In this document: in pieces, positions 47,912-60,025 of the stretch
Position numbering within the stretch: the first letter of the stretch is position 1
Layout of the letters: every line of letters starts with the position of its first letter
NCBI GenBank assembly: GCA_021234155.1
Contig: JAJEKV010000004.1
Coordinates: forward strand, 1,690,519 to 1,754,518
Direction: 5' to 3'
Source: Isoetes taiwanensis
Taxonomy: Eukaryota > Streptophyta > Lycopodiopsida > Isoetales > Isoetaceae
Length of the DNA stretch: 64,000 bases
The notes under the pieces: model-generated
Told to the model about the DNA's origin: nothing
What the model saw: the letters and a program-made list of their open reading frames with translations, nothing else
The model's database searches: none
Position numbers and translations under genes: made by a program

Positions 47912-49203
47912 GGAAAAACTCTGAAATACCCTTATGTTTTGCTAAAATTAACAAAACGCCCCTAGTTTTGGGGGTATTTTTATGGAAATGATCATAACTT
48001 TTTTGAGATGATCCAAATGAGAATGAATCTTTCAGATATATTGTAGAAGTGAGATCTTTTCATAAAAATTAACATCTCCTGAATCGGATTCCGAAATCTC
48101 AAGTTATGGTCTCGTAAATCCCTCTGAAATTTCTACAATTTTCTTGTGTATTAAAAATAACATAACTTGTGATTTAAGATTCCGATTTATATGATCTTAC
48201 CTTTGATGGAAAAATCTCATCCTCCTTTACAATAGCTCTGAAAGGCTCATTCTCATTTGGATCATCACAAAAAAGTTATGAACATTTCCATAAAAATAAC
48301 CCCAAAACTAGGGGCGTTTTGTACCAGTTCATGGCATATGGGATGTTATTCGCATGTAATGGGGTCCCGTCCGACCGGACCGTTAGCGGGAGCTGGTCAC
48401 CGGCATGCCGATCGGCGCACCATATGCCATGAACTGACAATATGGTACTTGGGGAGCCAAACAAATTTCTCCCTTCCTCCAGCAATGGCGCCCGCAGAGC
48501 ACATATGGCGATGGCGATGCAACGGCGGGGTCTGCAAGCGATGTTTGAGCTTTGCAAATGACGACTTTCTTCCTCAGATATCCTTTCTTTTGTGCTATCG
48601 ACTTCCTTCCGTGTCCAAAGCTCGTTTCTTTAGCCGATGTAAGCCCATTTCCTTTCTTCTTAGTGGATGCCAGCCTTTGGCGCTTAGGCGCAGGTTTCGC
48701 GGCGAACAGTCGAAAAAGGGGTTTGGTTGCATCTGCTTGAACAGACTTGAAAAGGGTTTTTGTGCATCAGGGCTTTTTCCAGATCGAGTTCAAACAGGGT
48801 TATAAAGATAGCTTCTTTCAAATTTGGCTGAATCCTTTCTTGCTTTTCGACACTAAGCTTCCTTTCGAGATTCTTCTTCTTAGTTTTCCGCAAAGAAAAA
48901 AAAAAGGAGATTCAGAGCTACAGATATGTCCAAGCTAAGGTTACCGCCATTTCTACAGGCTAAACAAGTCGAGACATGGCCGGATTCAAGCTATGGCTTT
49001 GTCCAAAGAATCAGTCGAATGAAAAAAAAAAAACAGAGTAACCTACTGGAAACCGGACATGCGGAATGGTCGACCCAAGATACCATTCTGCAATGGAATG
49101 ATATGCCACGTGGCATCACCAGAATAACCCAATGCCAAATTTGGCGACCCAAGTACCACATTGTTAATTTTAGCAAAACATAAGAGTATTTCAGAGTTTT
49201 TCC
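47912..49203. mobile_element. MULE-like element with 43-bp terminal inverted repeats
   Basis: GGAAAAACTCTGAAATACCC and the following 23 bases (47912-47954) recur inverted at 49161-49203 with a single mismatch. The inverted repeat continues inside: TGGTACTTGGGGAGCCAAA at 48443-48461 pairs with TTTGGCGACCCAAGTACCA at 49140-49158. A foldback MITE has therefore split the left repeat. Interior frames (48257-48805, for example) match nothing I know and could be captured sequence. No clear target duplication was found. Confidence 0.65.
47952..48321. mobile_element. Foldback MITE nested in the left TIR of the MULE-like element
   Basis: CAAAACGCCCCTAGTTTTGG at 47952 and its inverse ending at 48321 start arms of about 110 bp that pair through GATGATCCAAATGAGAATGA and beyond, leaving a loop of about 120 bp. 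A further short inverted pair, CAGTTCATGGCATATGG at about 48327 and CCATATGCCATGAACTG at about 48421, belongs to the same insertion or to a second small one. Confidence 0.75.
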
Positions 49204-51585
49204 CTACAATATACAAAAAGAGAGATAAATATTAATGTTCGATGTGATATTAAAGTGAGGTGACATGCAAAATGCAAAGACATAAAGTAAAAGAACACGC
49301 TTCCAGAACTCTCTTTCCATTTCTAGTCCATTGCATTGCTTGCTTTGTGGGTCTTTGTCGGCTAACTGCGTCCATTTTGCAGGGCGCAATCTGCTTCAGA
49401 GCTTCTCTATCTGAAATTTTACCTTTAGTTCATTCGGCGGATTGTTTCTTCTGGGACAGGGTTAACTTGGAGCAAGCTATCGGCTATCGGCTATAGATCC
49501 AGTGTGATTCATTGGTGAAGGTTCAGAGGACCCGTCAACTGCAAGACATCTGCTTTTGTGTTGCAGAAATTTGTTTGGAGTTGAACTTCACAAGAACACG
49601 TAAACAAATTAGGGCTTTTGCTTTTGCATTGATAGATGTTAGATTTTGTTAAGAATCGACTGTCCATGAGAAAGACGTGACTAATCCGTTGTTGTTTTTT
49701 TTTTTTTTTTTTTACTGCAGCATTTATAGCAAAGCAGCATTGCAAGCAAAGACAGAGATTTGAACTCAAGAGCTTCTCTTATAGCAGAAAACACTGGCGA
49801 GAAAACACTGCTAAAAATGTCAAAATTTATAGTGCCTTTGGAGATCACTATTATTCTACCAATCGTGTCAACTTGGTAGAGCTCTATCTGTAGGCATCCA
49901 TGTTTACTTTTGAAGGTAAAGATTCAAGGCGTGCTCATAGCATTGCTGCTAAGCTTATTGGCTGTCCTTTCCAACTCTATTATGATTTCCAGCCGTCTGG
50001 TGCTTATGGCGGTCTTCTTGTGTTTGTAAATAGCAGTTAGCCAGCTGTGGACGAAACTCATCTTTTTTTTGGGTACGTATTTTTATTGTTTGCATTTCTA
50101 TTTGATAGCGTTAGATCCGTTCTTTGTTGACAATTTGATTTATATGGCTCTTCTGTATTGCCAGGATGTTCTGACCATTTCGGGAGTTCATCTTGCCGTC
50201 TTTGCAATTAATTGCTTTTTTGAGTCTGCGGTGCAAGGATGGAGCCTGCATCATTTCCAAGATAAGCTGGGCTAGTTTCCAAATCGGAAAAGCTTTTCAC
50301 GACAATCTTTTTTCTGTTTTGAAAGTCTTTTGCCTGGGCTGTAAACCGAAAGTCTTCCGAGGCCTGCATCTTTTCCGACATGCAGATGCAATTATCCGTC
50401 TCCAGAACAAATTGGAAGGCAGAATTAGAAAGCTCCCAACCTTTTTTATTATAGCTTCAATTAAGGTGCATTTAATGCCCCTGTGAACTGACTTATTCCG
50501 ATGGGCAAGAAGATATAGTGCAGGCAGCCATATCCAAGCCCCTGATAAGGTAGTTATTTCCTTCCCCGAGTTTAGATAGAAACATGTGAAGTATGTGGTT
50601 GATGTTTCTGTGATATTTATAAGGAACTCTCAAGTCTTGGGTTGTCCATGTTCTACAAATTGTATGCTCTTGGATGGAGTTTTTAATCTCTGACTGTGAT
50701 ACATGTTCTTGCAGGACAATGATATGCATTAGATGCAATTCCAACTGACTAGCATCCTGAAAGCCATGACACATGTTTTGATTACGGTATTTCCCCGAAA
50801 CTGACAAATAAGGTTAGTGAAGGTAAGGGATTTAAAAAGGGTTGTCTTCATTGTAGAGCATATAATGTTGTTCTAGTCTTAAATTCATTTCCATTATACA
50901 TTCAGATGGAAATTAGTCTTGAATTTATTGCATTTCTTAGAGATGGTAGGATCTGGTATTTACACATGTTGAATAAATCTGAATGTTTATTTGTTAAAAG
51001 CTTTTGGTGTAAGTTTTGCGGCTATTGTCTTTTTTTGTGCTAATGGTTTTACGCGACAGACATGCTAGGCATCGCCAACATAGATGCGCTAAAATTAATG
51101 GTCCAATATGCTAGCTACAATCTTTTACTATTTCTGCACGTAATTTCTTTGTGTATTTTATCCACCAATTTGGAAATGACTACTGTTCATGACTTGCAGA
51201 TTATGGAGACATATCAAAGGAGAAGGGAAGACCATTGTCATATTTCCTTGACTCTCGATGTTATCAATTATTCAATGTGCCTTGCTTTCATATGTCACTG
51301 TAATGGAGCATTCTGTTGATTGCAAAAAGACAGGAGATGCATGATACATGGAACTATGATACATGCAACTAGAGGCATATGAGAAACAAGGTACAGATTG
51401 CTTTAAGACCAATTTGAGTTATATATTACTCCAGCGGCATCATTGTCATCCTGTGATGATGTTGGAGCCATAGAATACGATAGACATATGCATACGGAGA
51501 CCATGGTAACTTGACATTATCATAGACAGCATTTTCAATCATTGTGGAAGTCCGCGGAAGCTTAGAGAGTCCATGAAACACACTC
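49204..51585. other. No gene identified; open exon-like stretch at 49810-50040
   Basis: On the plus strand KIYSAFGDHYYSTNRVNLVE, MFTFEGKDSRRAHSIAAKLI and GCPFQLYYDFQPSGAYGGLL lie in one frame with a single stop between the first two. This is protein-like sequence that I cannot name. 50193-50486 (KAFHDNLFSVLKVFCLGCKP) is similar in character. A T23 tract lies near 49690. Confidence 0.3.
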
Positions 51586-51589
51586 AAAT

Positions 51590-52110
51590 CAAAATGTAGT
51601 TGCGTGGGGGGTAGTTGCGTGGGGGACAATGATTGCTGGATATGCTCAGCTTGGGCGATGCTAATGCTAAGGTTGCTTTGAAATGCTTTGAGTACATGGA
51701 ACAGGCATCCAACCAAACAAAATGTCATTTGTTGTTATCCTTAATGCATGCAACCATGCAGGCCTATAGTGGATACGGGTCGTGCTTGTTTTACATCTAT
51801 GAGTGAATGGCATGGTATTGTGCCAAATGTGTTCCATTATAATTTCTAGTTAATCTTTTGAGTCGTGCAGGATTTGTCACAGAATCTGAAGAGTTGCTTA
51901 TGACTTGAGGTAGGGAAACAATGTTTCAAAGAAACCATCGATCTAGAATCTAATTATGCTGTGGTTTATGTAGCTGTCACAATGTTGGTATCTATTGTGA
52001 AAATACGATTGTATCTTAATTGATGCTACAGGATCCTATGAGCAGGCACACCATTGGACTCATATTATGTATATGAAATGTGGAGATCACAATGCAATTT
52101 GCAAAGTTTA
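51590..52110 (+). pseudogene. PPR protein fragment, degenerate
   Basis: PPR proteins are organellar RNA-binding proteins. Across shifting frames the sequence reads VVAWGTMIAGYAQLG, CFEYMEQA, QPNKMSFVVILNACNHAGL, EWHGIVPNVFHYNF, LSRAGFVTESEELLMT and DLESNYAVVYV. This is the motif order of a PLS-type PPR protein. A 15-bp tandem duplication (GTAGTTGCGTGGGGG) at 51597-51626 and several indels break it. The terminal E/DYW domain is not seen. Confidence 0.8.
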
Positions 52111-52720
52111 GTTTGTGAATGGAATCCATAAGGTTACCGTTCCCTATTCTCGCTATTTGTTTGTTGCTGGTTTCGTGTATGACTTTCTTTTCTATCATGT
52201 CAATACATTCATTAGTTAAATTATATTGATAAGTCAAAGCTTGGACGACTTAAAATGGTAATCCAGATTCACTTGATAGCTTTAGTATGCCACAAATTAA
52301 ATGTACGACTAGTTGGAAAATAGATGGCAATGCCTTTGAAATTCATAGTGATGCAAACAGCTTACCAAATTGCTAGATCATGTCTCCACGCATTTCAAAC
52401 TAATTAGCTCGCTCTCTCAGGTCACATATAGCCCCTCTCTCATCACAGACAATATGTCTTAACACTCTTTAGCCCCTCTCTCATCACAGACATGTCACTG
52501 CACATATGTCTTAACACTCTTAAGGCCCGAACTACACACTATAGGAACTGCAGATTTATATGAATGTTGATAAATGTTGGTGAATGGGAATCTTGAAGGA
52601 TCTTTATATAGACTTGAATGATCTAAGAGAATGTTCATATGTAACAGCAATCGTGGAAAATTTTATCTCAGACCTTAATTTTCCTGACTAGTCTCAACAT
52701 TAGAACTTGATGTCTTAACT

Positions 52721-53165
52721 TTCATGGGGGAATCTGGTGGAATCTTCAGAGAATCTTATAAAATCAAGAGAATCTCAAGAGATTCTTTGCAAAACTAGGG
52801 GCGAATCTTCATAAAAATCTTTGAGAATCGAGGGGAATCTTGATGATTGGGGAATCTAGGGAAATCTTTATGGAATCTAAAGGACTCCAAGAGAATCTAC
52901 ATAGAACTTGAAGAATCTAGAGGAATCTTGGGATAATCTTTAAGAATATAAGAGAATCTTATTATAATCTTGGAATAATCTTTGAGAATCTAGGGAAATC
53001 TTATTATAATCTTTGGGAACCCTTATAGATCTAGGGGAATCTTAAGAAATTTCACGTGAATCCTGTAGAATATTGGAGATTCTAGGGGAATCTTTGCAAA
53101 ATCCTAGGGAATCTAAATGAATCTTCATGGAATCTATGGGGATTAGAGAGAATTTTAAAGAATTC
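52721..53165. repeat. Degenerate AATCT-rich minisatellite array
   Basis: For about 445 bp, units of roughly 15-25 bp built around GGAATCTT, GAGAATCTT and TCTAGGGGAATCTT follow one another, about 25 in all, with strong variation. No coding frame spans it. It lies just inside the right end of the hAT-like element. Confidence 0.8.
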
Positions 53166-53961
53166 AATCCCAAACGTTACATTTCCTAGCTAGTCTCAAC
53201 TTTAGAACTTCATATCTTAATTTTTGAATTTGGACACGCACACACGCCGATATAGCAAACCACTTGTATAATAATGTATTTTTCCTAATGTATAATTTTA
53301 CCAATTCTATTGGTCTAATGTCATTTGGACGGTTTTTTATATAAAGCATTATCATAATGCATCGCACGATAATCGTTAAGTGCGGTATTGATAAAACAAG
53401 AGCTTAATTTGACCTGTCAACTTATAGGTATAGTACGTATAGTACTGTGAGGAAGGTACGGGACGTACGTAAACGTAAAATACGGGTACGTAAACAACAC
53501 TGGTACTACTTACGAAAATGCACCAAAGTCTTCAGCTTCAGCTAAGAAAGACAAAAATGCAACTAAGTCTTCATCCTCTACGTACTAAAATGCAACTTAG
53601 TCTTCACGTTTAACTTCATTTTAATCCTCAACTCCAATTTCTCAGAGCATGTAACTAAACTGACAGGCTGTAACATGTAACTACATCATGGAAATCGAGC
53701 ATGGCCACCATTGCTTATGTCAGACGAAAGAGGGAAAAGAAGAAAGAGGGGAAAGAATTTGCTTATAAGGAGAGTTTTTTTTTTTTATTATTATTATTAA
53801 TTTAACATGGAACATTATTCATGTAGCATTATTTAATTTCTAGTGCTTGCCACTTGCATGGATGTACCTAGAAGATAAGACATAGTGCTATCTAAATTTA
53901 ACTTGGAACTTGTTAAAGATATTAGAACCTTTTAAGTGGAAGATTTCTCCCCTTCAAAGTT

Positions 53962-54150
53962 GAAGAGTTTGCATGCATTTTCCATAAAAGGCATGATAGA
54001 CACTTGGCGTTAAAGAGTTTGCATGCATTTTCCATAAAAGGCATGATAGACACTTGGCGTTTTGTGGGCAAATGGTCTTGCATGCACTACCAAAGATAGA
54101 CACTTGGCGTTTGGTGTGCAAAAGGGCTTGCATGCACTACCAAAGATATA
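53962..54150. repeat. Compound tandem duplication (50-bp unit twice, then 46-bp unit twice)
   Basis: The unit ending GATAGACACTTGGCGT occurs at 53962-54010 and 54011-54060 almost identically. Related units with GCATGCACTACCAAAGATA follow at 54061-54150. All share ATAGACACTTGGCGTT. Confidence 0.85.
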
Positions 54151-55835
54151 CTTTACCTTGATACGTGATAGTCACACATAATAAGGATTTTTAATGTGCT
54201 ATACATTAAAGGTATTTGTTATCTGGATAATTACAAGGATGATTATGGTCGTTCATATCGACGGTAGTATCCAAAATCTAAGGTAAAATGAAAACTCTGA
54301 TTTTAGGGTACAGGCAAGTGTGTGATGGGCCGATTTCAACCCAGAAGACCTAGTCCAAATGCTAAAAGTGAGTGATAATGCAATAGGCAGTGCGGATCTG
54401 TGTAGAAGACACGATTCAGGCAATATATGTCGGTGTTGAAGCCTTGATATTCTGACAGAGGGTAGGATTTTGTTTCAAGAGGCTCTACTATGAGAAAGCA
54501 TTTACAAGAAACACGGAAGAGAGGGATACCCATATTGGGGTAGCTACTTTAGAAGAGGAGCGGCTTACTGCCGTGTTCCAAGCCTGCTGCGAGTATGGAT
54601 ATGGAGGCAGGGCAAAAAGCCCATAGCAATGCAATCTCGGGTCCGGGACATTTAATCTGGAATCAATGGCCAAGCATATACAAGGGGGAAACAAACAAGA
54701 TGGTTTCTTTCCTCCGTAAAACACAATACGATGAGGATTTGAGCATGAAATCGTGGACAATCAGGTTTGGGGTTGTCTTCTGGAATAAACAATTTATTTA
54801 GGCTATTGAGGCATGCAGATTAGGGATCTTTCCTACATTTAAATGCTTATGCTAAATGGACATTTGACATGTGTAGTATGTGAAATGTAACTTAATCTTT
54901 CCTGCATCTAAATGCTTATGCTCTACTCATGCATTTCCTTATTATGATTCCATGATACACGAGGTCAAATGATTGTGTTCGGGCTTACAAAAGCTTGCTA
55001 GAATAATATCCGTGTGTTCACCTCTATCTATTTAGTCTGAGTTCTAAAAGGGGATAGTTTGCTGCCTACTTTTGGTATTAAGGCTTTAATCTTCGCTACT
55101 CGCTTTTAAAATTGCATTTGCTTTGATACTTCCGGTGTAGACTAACTTGGGGCTTAAAAGGGTTACAAAGGGTGACCGGTGATGAGTCGAGAAACCTAAT
55201 GTACCTTTTGGCCCCTCACTCATTACCATTTTCATGCTAATGTTGTGTTGGTTGGCTGCAGGTACAGGTTTCTCTTCCTTTTGTCATCTTTTTTGCGTTC
55301 AAGTACAAGTCTGGTTGGAAGGAAGACTGGATTCGTATGGAACAAATGGAGTTACTATAATCAAGGGAAGATCTCTTTGTAATACAAACTGAATTAATTT
55401 TTTATGGTCCTTTGGTGGGCAATGCTTTTACGTTTTTCTTGCCAAGTTAAACAGTTTAATGCTTAACGTTTACACATTGATAAGTGATAATGATTCCAAT
55501 GAAAGATTGAGGTTATGACCTGTTTCACATGCATTAAGGCAGTTCAAACGAATCTTCTGCTGGTTTATGGACTAACTTGTACATAATATGTTCATATTTG
55601 AAAACTTGTATGCATGAGGCAAGATTGCTTCTGATGTTTTTATAATTAATGGCACATTGGATTTAAGTCTAATTTGACACATTGATATTAGTAGGTTATG
55701 AACTAAATACTTGATGTACTAGAATCCGGTGCCATCGTGGATTAAGGTCCTAGTATGGTCTGATAATACTACCGGAGGGATTGACCTATGGTAGATGTCA
55801 TGGCTAGCTGGCTGTTGCTAAGGCTAGTGTGGACT

Positions 55836-55874
<39 letters not shown>

Positions 55875-56010
55875 GAATTCTGGTGTACGTTTGAATCCTG
55901 TTTCAATATTTATGACATTCATACCTTTTTCGTTTTTGATAAGTACATATTGTATGTATTTTTTACACCAGTATGTTAGCTATGGTATTAAACAAAAAGG
56001 TAGGCAATTG
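54151..56010. other. No gene recognised; long T tract at 55839-55867
   Basis: Short unmatched frames only. The T tract could be the reversed poly(A) tail of a retrocopy, but no coding sequence is seen next to it. Confidence 0.4.
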
Positions 56011-56015
56011 GCAGT

Positions 56016-56089
56016 GTAACTTCAAGATATAGTACATATAGTATCATTCATGAGGTATTATATGTACCTTGATGTTACGTAAACAACAT
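56016..56089. repeat. Second copy of the TACGTA-rich hAT-like right end
   Basis: AACTTCAAGATATAGTACAT...GTACCTTGATGTTACGTAAACAACATTG aligns with 53425-53502 (AACTTATAGGTATAGTACGT...GTACGTAAACAACACTG), with one internal block shortened. Confidence 0.6.
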
Positions 56090-56195
56090 TGAATATGTAG
56101 CATAATAACAGGGGGTTTCTTTTGTGTTTTTGTACGCTTTTCACAAAGGTTTTTCTAAGATTTCATGGCGTATTCTTAGTCGTTGATTTAGCTTT
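56090..56195. repeat. Dispersed repeat R2, copy 1
   Basis: GAATATGTAGCATAATAACA then GGGGGTTTCTTTTGT, TACGCTTTT, GGTTTTTCTAAGATTTC and GCGTATTC recur after the MITEs at 58.87 and 61.67 kb. Confidence 0.7.
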
Positions 56196-56556
56196 TTTTT
56201 TTCAATGGTCCAACATCTAAGGGCTCACAACAAAAGCCCTCTTTTTATTTTAGGGGCTGAACATGCAAGCCTCATGGATAGCATTTCAGGGCATTCTTGC
56301 AAAAAGTTAATGTTCTTGTGATCAGAGTGGAAATAGATTTGGAGTGGCATAGGATGATGCGGCCGGATGCTTGCTTCAGTAGTTTGTATATTCGAAGTTT
56401 GGAAGTTTCCATGGCATGGCATGGTCTGGTGGGTTTCAAGGCAACAGTGTGTTGATATTCTTGTGTATTGATGGTCGTGGTAAGATGCGAGGAGATCTGT
56501 TTGTCTGGTGGTCTAGTTCGCCAGAAGATGAAATATCTGCGCTTCTTAAGAAAACG

Positions 56557-56758
56557 CATCATTACTACAAAAATAGGTAGAAATGGCACAAAAGTGACAT
56601 TTATCCTCCGCCCTTTTACCACGTATAAACGTTACTTTTGTGCCATTTATAACGTTTGTGCTCCCCAAATGGCACAAAAGTGACGTTTATACGCGGTAAA
56701 AAGGCGGAGGATAAATGTCACGTTTGTGCCATTTCTACCTATTTTTGTAGTAGTGCAT
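56557..56758. mobile_element. CACTA-type foldback MITE with 3-bp target duplication
   Basis: Element 56560-56755 starts CATTACTACAAAAATAGG (first Cs altered) and ends with the inverse of CACTACTACAAAAATAGG. It is flanked by CAT on both sides. The arms pair over nearly the whole 196 bp through AGAAATGGCACAAA.GTGACA and ATTTATCCTCCGCC, leaving almost no loop. The CACTACTAC terminus and 3-bp duplication are those of plant CACTA elements. Confidence 0.88.
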
Positions 56759-58485
56759 GAACACCAAGCCTAGTAAAGGACCCATTAAGGCAGCGAACTG
56801 CTGCTAACAGTGTTAAGCCCTGGCATTATTGGAGGACTACTTCTTCCCATTCTAGGCGCCTTACCGGATGCATTACTAATACTCGGTAAGAATACTTCTT
56901 TAGGGCATACAGAACAGCAACGCAAGTGTCTGATCTTGAACAATAGGAACTACTATTAGCAATGTGTGTTCTTCGTGATCCTAGAAATATGCTGATATTT
57001 GAATGGCATGGCATGGCATGGCATGCAGTATCTGGGATGGCAACGAAGTTCACAGTCAAGTTTCCGTGGAATGGGTCTACTTGGCCGGATCAACTGTTAT
57101 GTTGCTTACTCTTTCTCGGGGGGCTCTCGCTTGTTGGCCGCTAGACCTTCAAGATGGCAAAGCAAAGGATTGCACATTGACAAGGAAATTTGACATTTTC
57201 AAGAAGAATTTTTCTCCGAGCTAATTTTGCACGCCATTAGACACTAACGTAACCAACTATCCAGTAATTGGAGTTTTACGCATCCACAAACAAGAGTGGC
57301 AGCTTGGATTATGATTGTCCTTTGTTATACCCTACTTATTCGCCGATTCCACACACATTTCATAAGAGTCAATTGGGACACATATTTGATATTATAAAAT
57401 TTTGTGCTTTGGCATTCATTGGACTCTTAGTCTACTGCTCTTACCGTGTGCTTCATCAACCTTGATTTTCATTTCTTCAAGTAGCCTTCTCTCTTACCTT
57501 ATTCATCTTCATAGTGTTTTGCATGAAGTCATTTGAAAATTACACTTTTCAGAGAGTCCGGATTATAGGCACCGTCTTTTCAGCCTATAAATCGGTCCAA
57601 AGTTGTGGTCTTGCATTGTTGTTTGATCATCTTCTATGTCGTATTCTCACCTTGGATTCAAGAAAGGAGAATATACTTTGCCAAAGAACACCTTAGGAGG
57701 ACTCACATTCTCGCACGAGTTTCAAAGTATTCCCATGAAAAATTGGGTACCGCTACTAGAAGATAGAAGAACTCTAATACCGTTTTTTTCAAAGTAAGTG
57801 CTTGTTTATCGCACCAATGCAAAGATAAGAAAACGGATCATTCTTGTTGTCTCAAGTCTAAACTTCTCATGCATCCCTTGCTTCATACGAGAATCTTTGA
57901 AGCCTTTGACATAGACAAAAACGGACCCTTTCCAAAAGTGAGCTGAAATCGCTTGCGGCCGAAGTCCGGGAATATGTACCCACACAAATATACTTGAAGA
58001 AGATGAACTCCAAGTCTGGTTAAGAGACTTTGATATTTGAATGATGGATTGATTCAAAAACAGAATTCATTAATGGCAAGATGTCAAAATGGGTGAAGGC
58101 AACTGGGTTTGATCTATTAGGAAACTTGCAGATTATGCCTATTATCTTATGTAGCACTATATTCAACTCATATCATGATGGATTTTTAAACTGCATCCAG
58201 ACCAAATTTTGCTATGGCTATAAGCCATCGCTCCATCCAGGAATTTCATGCACATGAATTACGTGCTGAACTATTTTAAAGATTGCAGTTGCTCTTCATA
58301 ACATTGTGATGAAGAGACAAATTATGCTTTTATGCCATTCATATACAGGATACAATGCTGTGGTGAAGAATCAAATTATATATCTATACCATTTAGCAAT
58401 TAAATGCTGTGGTGAAGCGTATGTAATTAAATTACATTATGCTATAACATTATAGTTACTCAGGTTTCATATTATGCTTTTTTTA
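56759..58485. other. No gene recognised; short (GGCAT)n at 57003-57022
   Basis: GGCAT repeats occur four times at 57003-57022, and a shorter run near 56410-56425 has a similar context. The remaining sequence is unmatched. Confidence 0.4.
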
Positions 58486-58489
58486 GGGC

Positions 58490-58873
58490 CCTTTAGTATA
58501 ACAACCAACACATAACTACCATTAACATTAATTAACACAACCATTGGGTATTTAAATTAAAATCCCCCTTAAACCCCCTTTGGTTTGGGTGCATATTCAC
58601 ACGGGGGTGACGTAGGGCAGCGAGAGCCCTTATAATTATATTTTGCACGTACAAAATCAACACCATATAGTATTTTGCTTGAAATCTTATAGTATTTTGC
58701 AAATGTTGTTATACAGTATAGCAAAGATTTTACTTGCATATCCCACAAACGAGGAACTTTACGTACGGTGTAGATTAAGGAATAAGGGGTGAATATGCCT
58801 ATCCAACAGCTCTCGTTGCCCGGAGTCACCCCCCGTGTGAATATGCACCCAAACCAAAGGGGGTTTAAGGGGG
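58490..58873. mobile_element. Long-inverted-repeat MITE (family M), copy 1
   Basis: Core 58564-58873: CCCCCTTAAACCCCCTTTGG, TTTGGGTGCATATTCACACG and a GTAGGGCAGCGAGAGC block are mirrored at the right end. The left flank (ACATAACTACCATTAACATT, TTAAATTAAAAT) matches the extended arms of copy 3, so the right outer arm has been lost. A TAGTATTTTGC...ATACAGTATAGCAAA centre is shared by all copies. Confidence 0.85.
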
Positions 58874-59020
58874 TGAATATGTAGCATAATAACAGGGGGT
58901 TACTTTTATAGTTTTATACGCTTTTTTACATGGTTTTTCTATGATTTCGGTGTTGTATTCGTGTTGACATACTAAATAGTATTTCTAGAGTGCGCACTTT
59001 TTGGGCCGTTGATTTCGATT
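58874..59020. repeat. Dispersed repeat R2, copy 2
   Basis: GAATATGTAGCATAATAACA onwards matches 56090-56195 and continues into TATTTCTAGAGTGCGCACTT, shared with copy 3. It directly abuts the truncated MITE. Confidence 0.7.
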
Positions 59021-60025
59021 GGCTTAAACAATCCGACGGTTGTTGTTTGCTAACATCGTGATACATATGCATCAAACCCCATAACTTTTGCCCTCTCGAT
59101 TCTTTGTCACCGGCGTGAGCGGATTCTTTGTCAAAGTGGATTCTTAAAGTATTGTATGATGTCATAGCTTCGCATTGTGGTAGATAATAGTCTTTTATTC
59201 TTGTTTGGGTTAGCATAATGATTTTCTATTGTTCCTTTACTTTTGTAAGCAAAAGGTAAGCATCGATCTTTATTAAAAAGCAAGAGCAACTGGCCGGACC
59301 CTAGGCGACAATTTTTTATTCTTGTTTTGGGTTTTGCTAGGGATTGTATACAAAAGGTTGAGTAGAAGTTTAAAAGTTTGACTAAGATGTCCGAGTGAAA
59401 ATTCAAAGTATGAAGCATCCGGTAGGGTTTCGCAGAGCTTTTGCCGACTGGCCGCAAAACGATCTCGTGAACAAATGCCAATGATCTTCGTAAAACAAAT
59501 CTCAAAACAAATGGCGTAGATCCTCGGAAATGCATCCGCATGCGGCTCCTCGTTTCAGATTTTCCTTTTGGTTGCCCTAGAATCAACCTAAAATGGCAAG
59601 CATCGAGAACCTTTGTGGATGAAAACGGTCGCTTTGTTAGGGTAGAGTCTAGGAAGAGCATGTCACACTAGGTCGCACGTATCAAAAACATTTGTTCCTT
59701 GCCCTATTTCCGCCCCGCTTATCCGCTTTTGGAACAGATGTATTTCAAAATGATCTACCGCCTCAACCGGACTCCGAGCTCGATTATAAACCGTAAGTCA
59801 TTTTTTTTGCTTTATTTCAGATTTGCTCAATGCCCCGCAATAGAATAGGTTCGAATAGGTTTTTTTTCTTTCAAGCAAAGAATCGAATAGGTTCGTTTCC
59901 CTTTGAAATGATGTCTTAGAAGCCACATATATTTCCGTGTGATGCCGCGATTCAAGAACCCGCTTAGACCATTTCAAACCAGCTACACGTAACTTTCAAA
60001 GATAAAACCAAGCGAGGACCAACCG
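59021..60025. other. No gene recognised; 176-codon minus-strand open frame
   Basis: The minus-strand frame 59131-59661 is open but basic and without recognisable domains. No repeat structure was found. Confidence 0.35.

Larger units (their letters stand above)
41322..53513. mobile_element. Possible 12-kb hAT-like element with fragments of several host genes
   Basis: The left end at 41331 (CAGTGTTGTCAGGTACG) and the right end near 53504 (inward ACCAGTGTTGTTTACGTAC) are inverted and rich in TACGTA words. ACTACTTAC lies outside both (41322-41330 and 53505-53513), offset by one or two bases depending on where the end is set. This suggests a 7-9 bp target duplication. No transposase is seen. Inside are YTH, flavin oxidoreductase and PPR fragments, a MULE-like element and tandem arrays. 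A second right-end copy at 56016-56089 shows that the end belongs to a family. Confidence 0.5.

Noticed and set aside
55788-55979. 63-aa frame with poly-Phe
   Set aside because: It is an artefact of the T tract at 55839-55867.
59131-59661. 176-codon minus-strand frame as a gene
   Set aside because: No start context, domain, splice signal or family match; the composition resembles read-through of AT-rich non-coding DNA.
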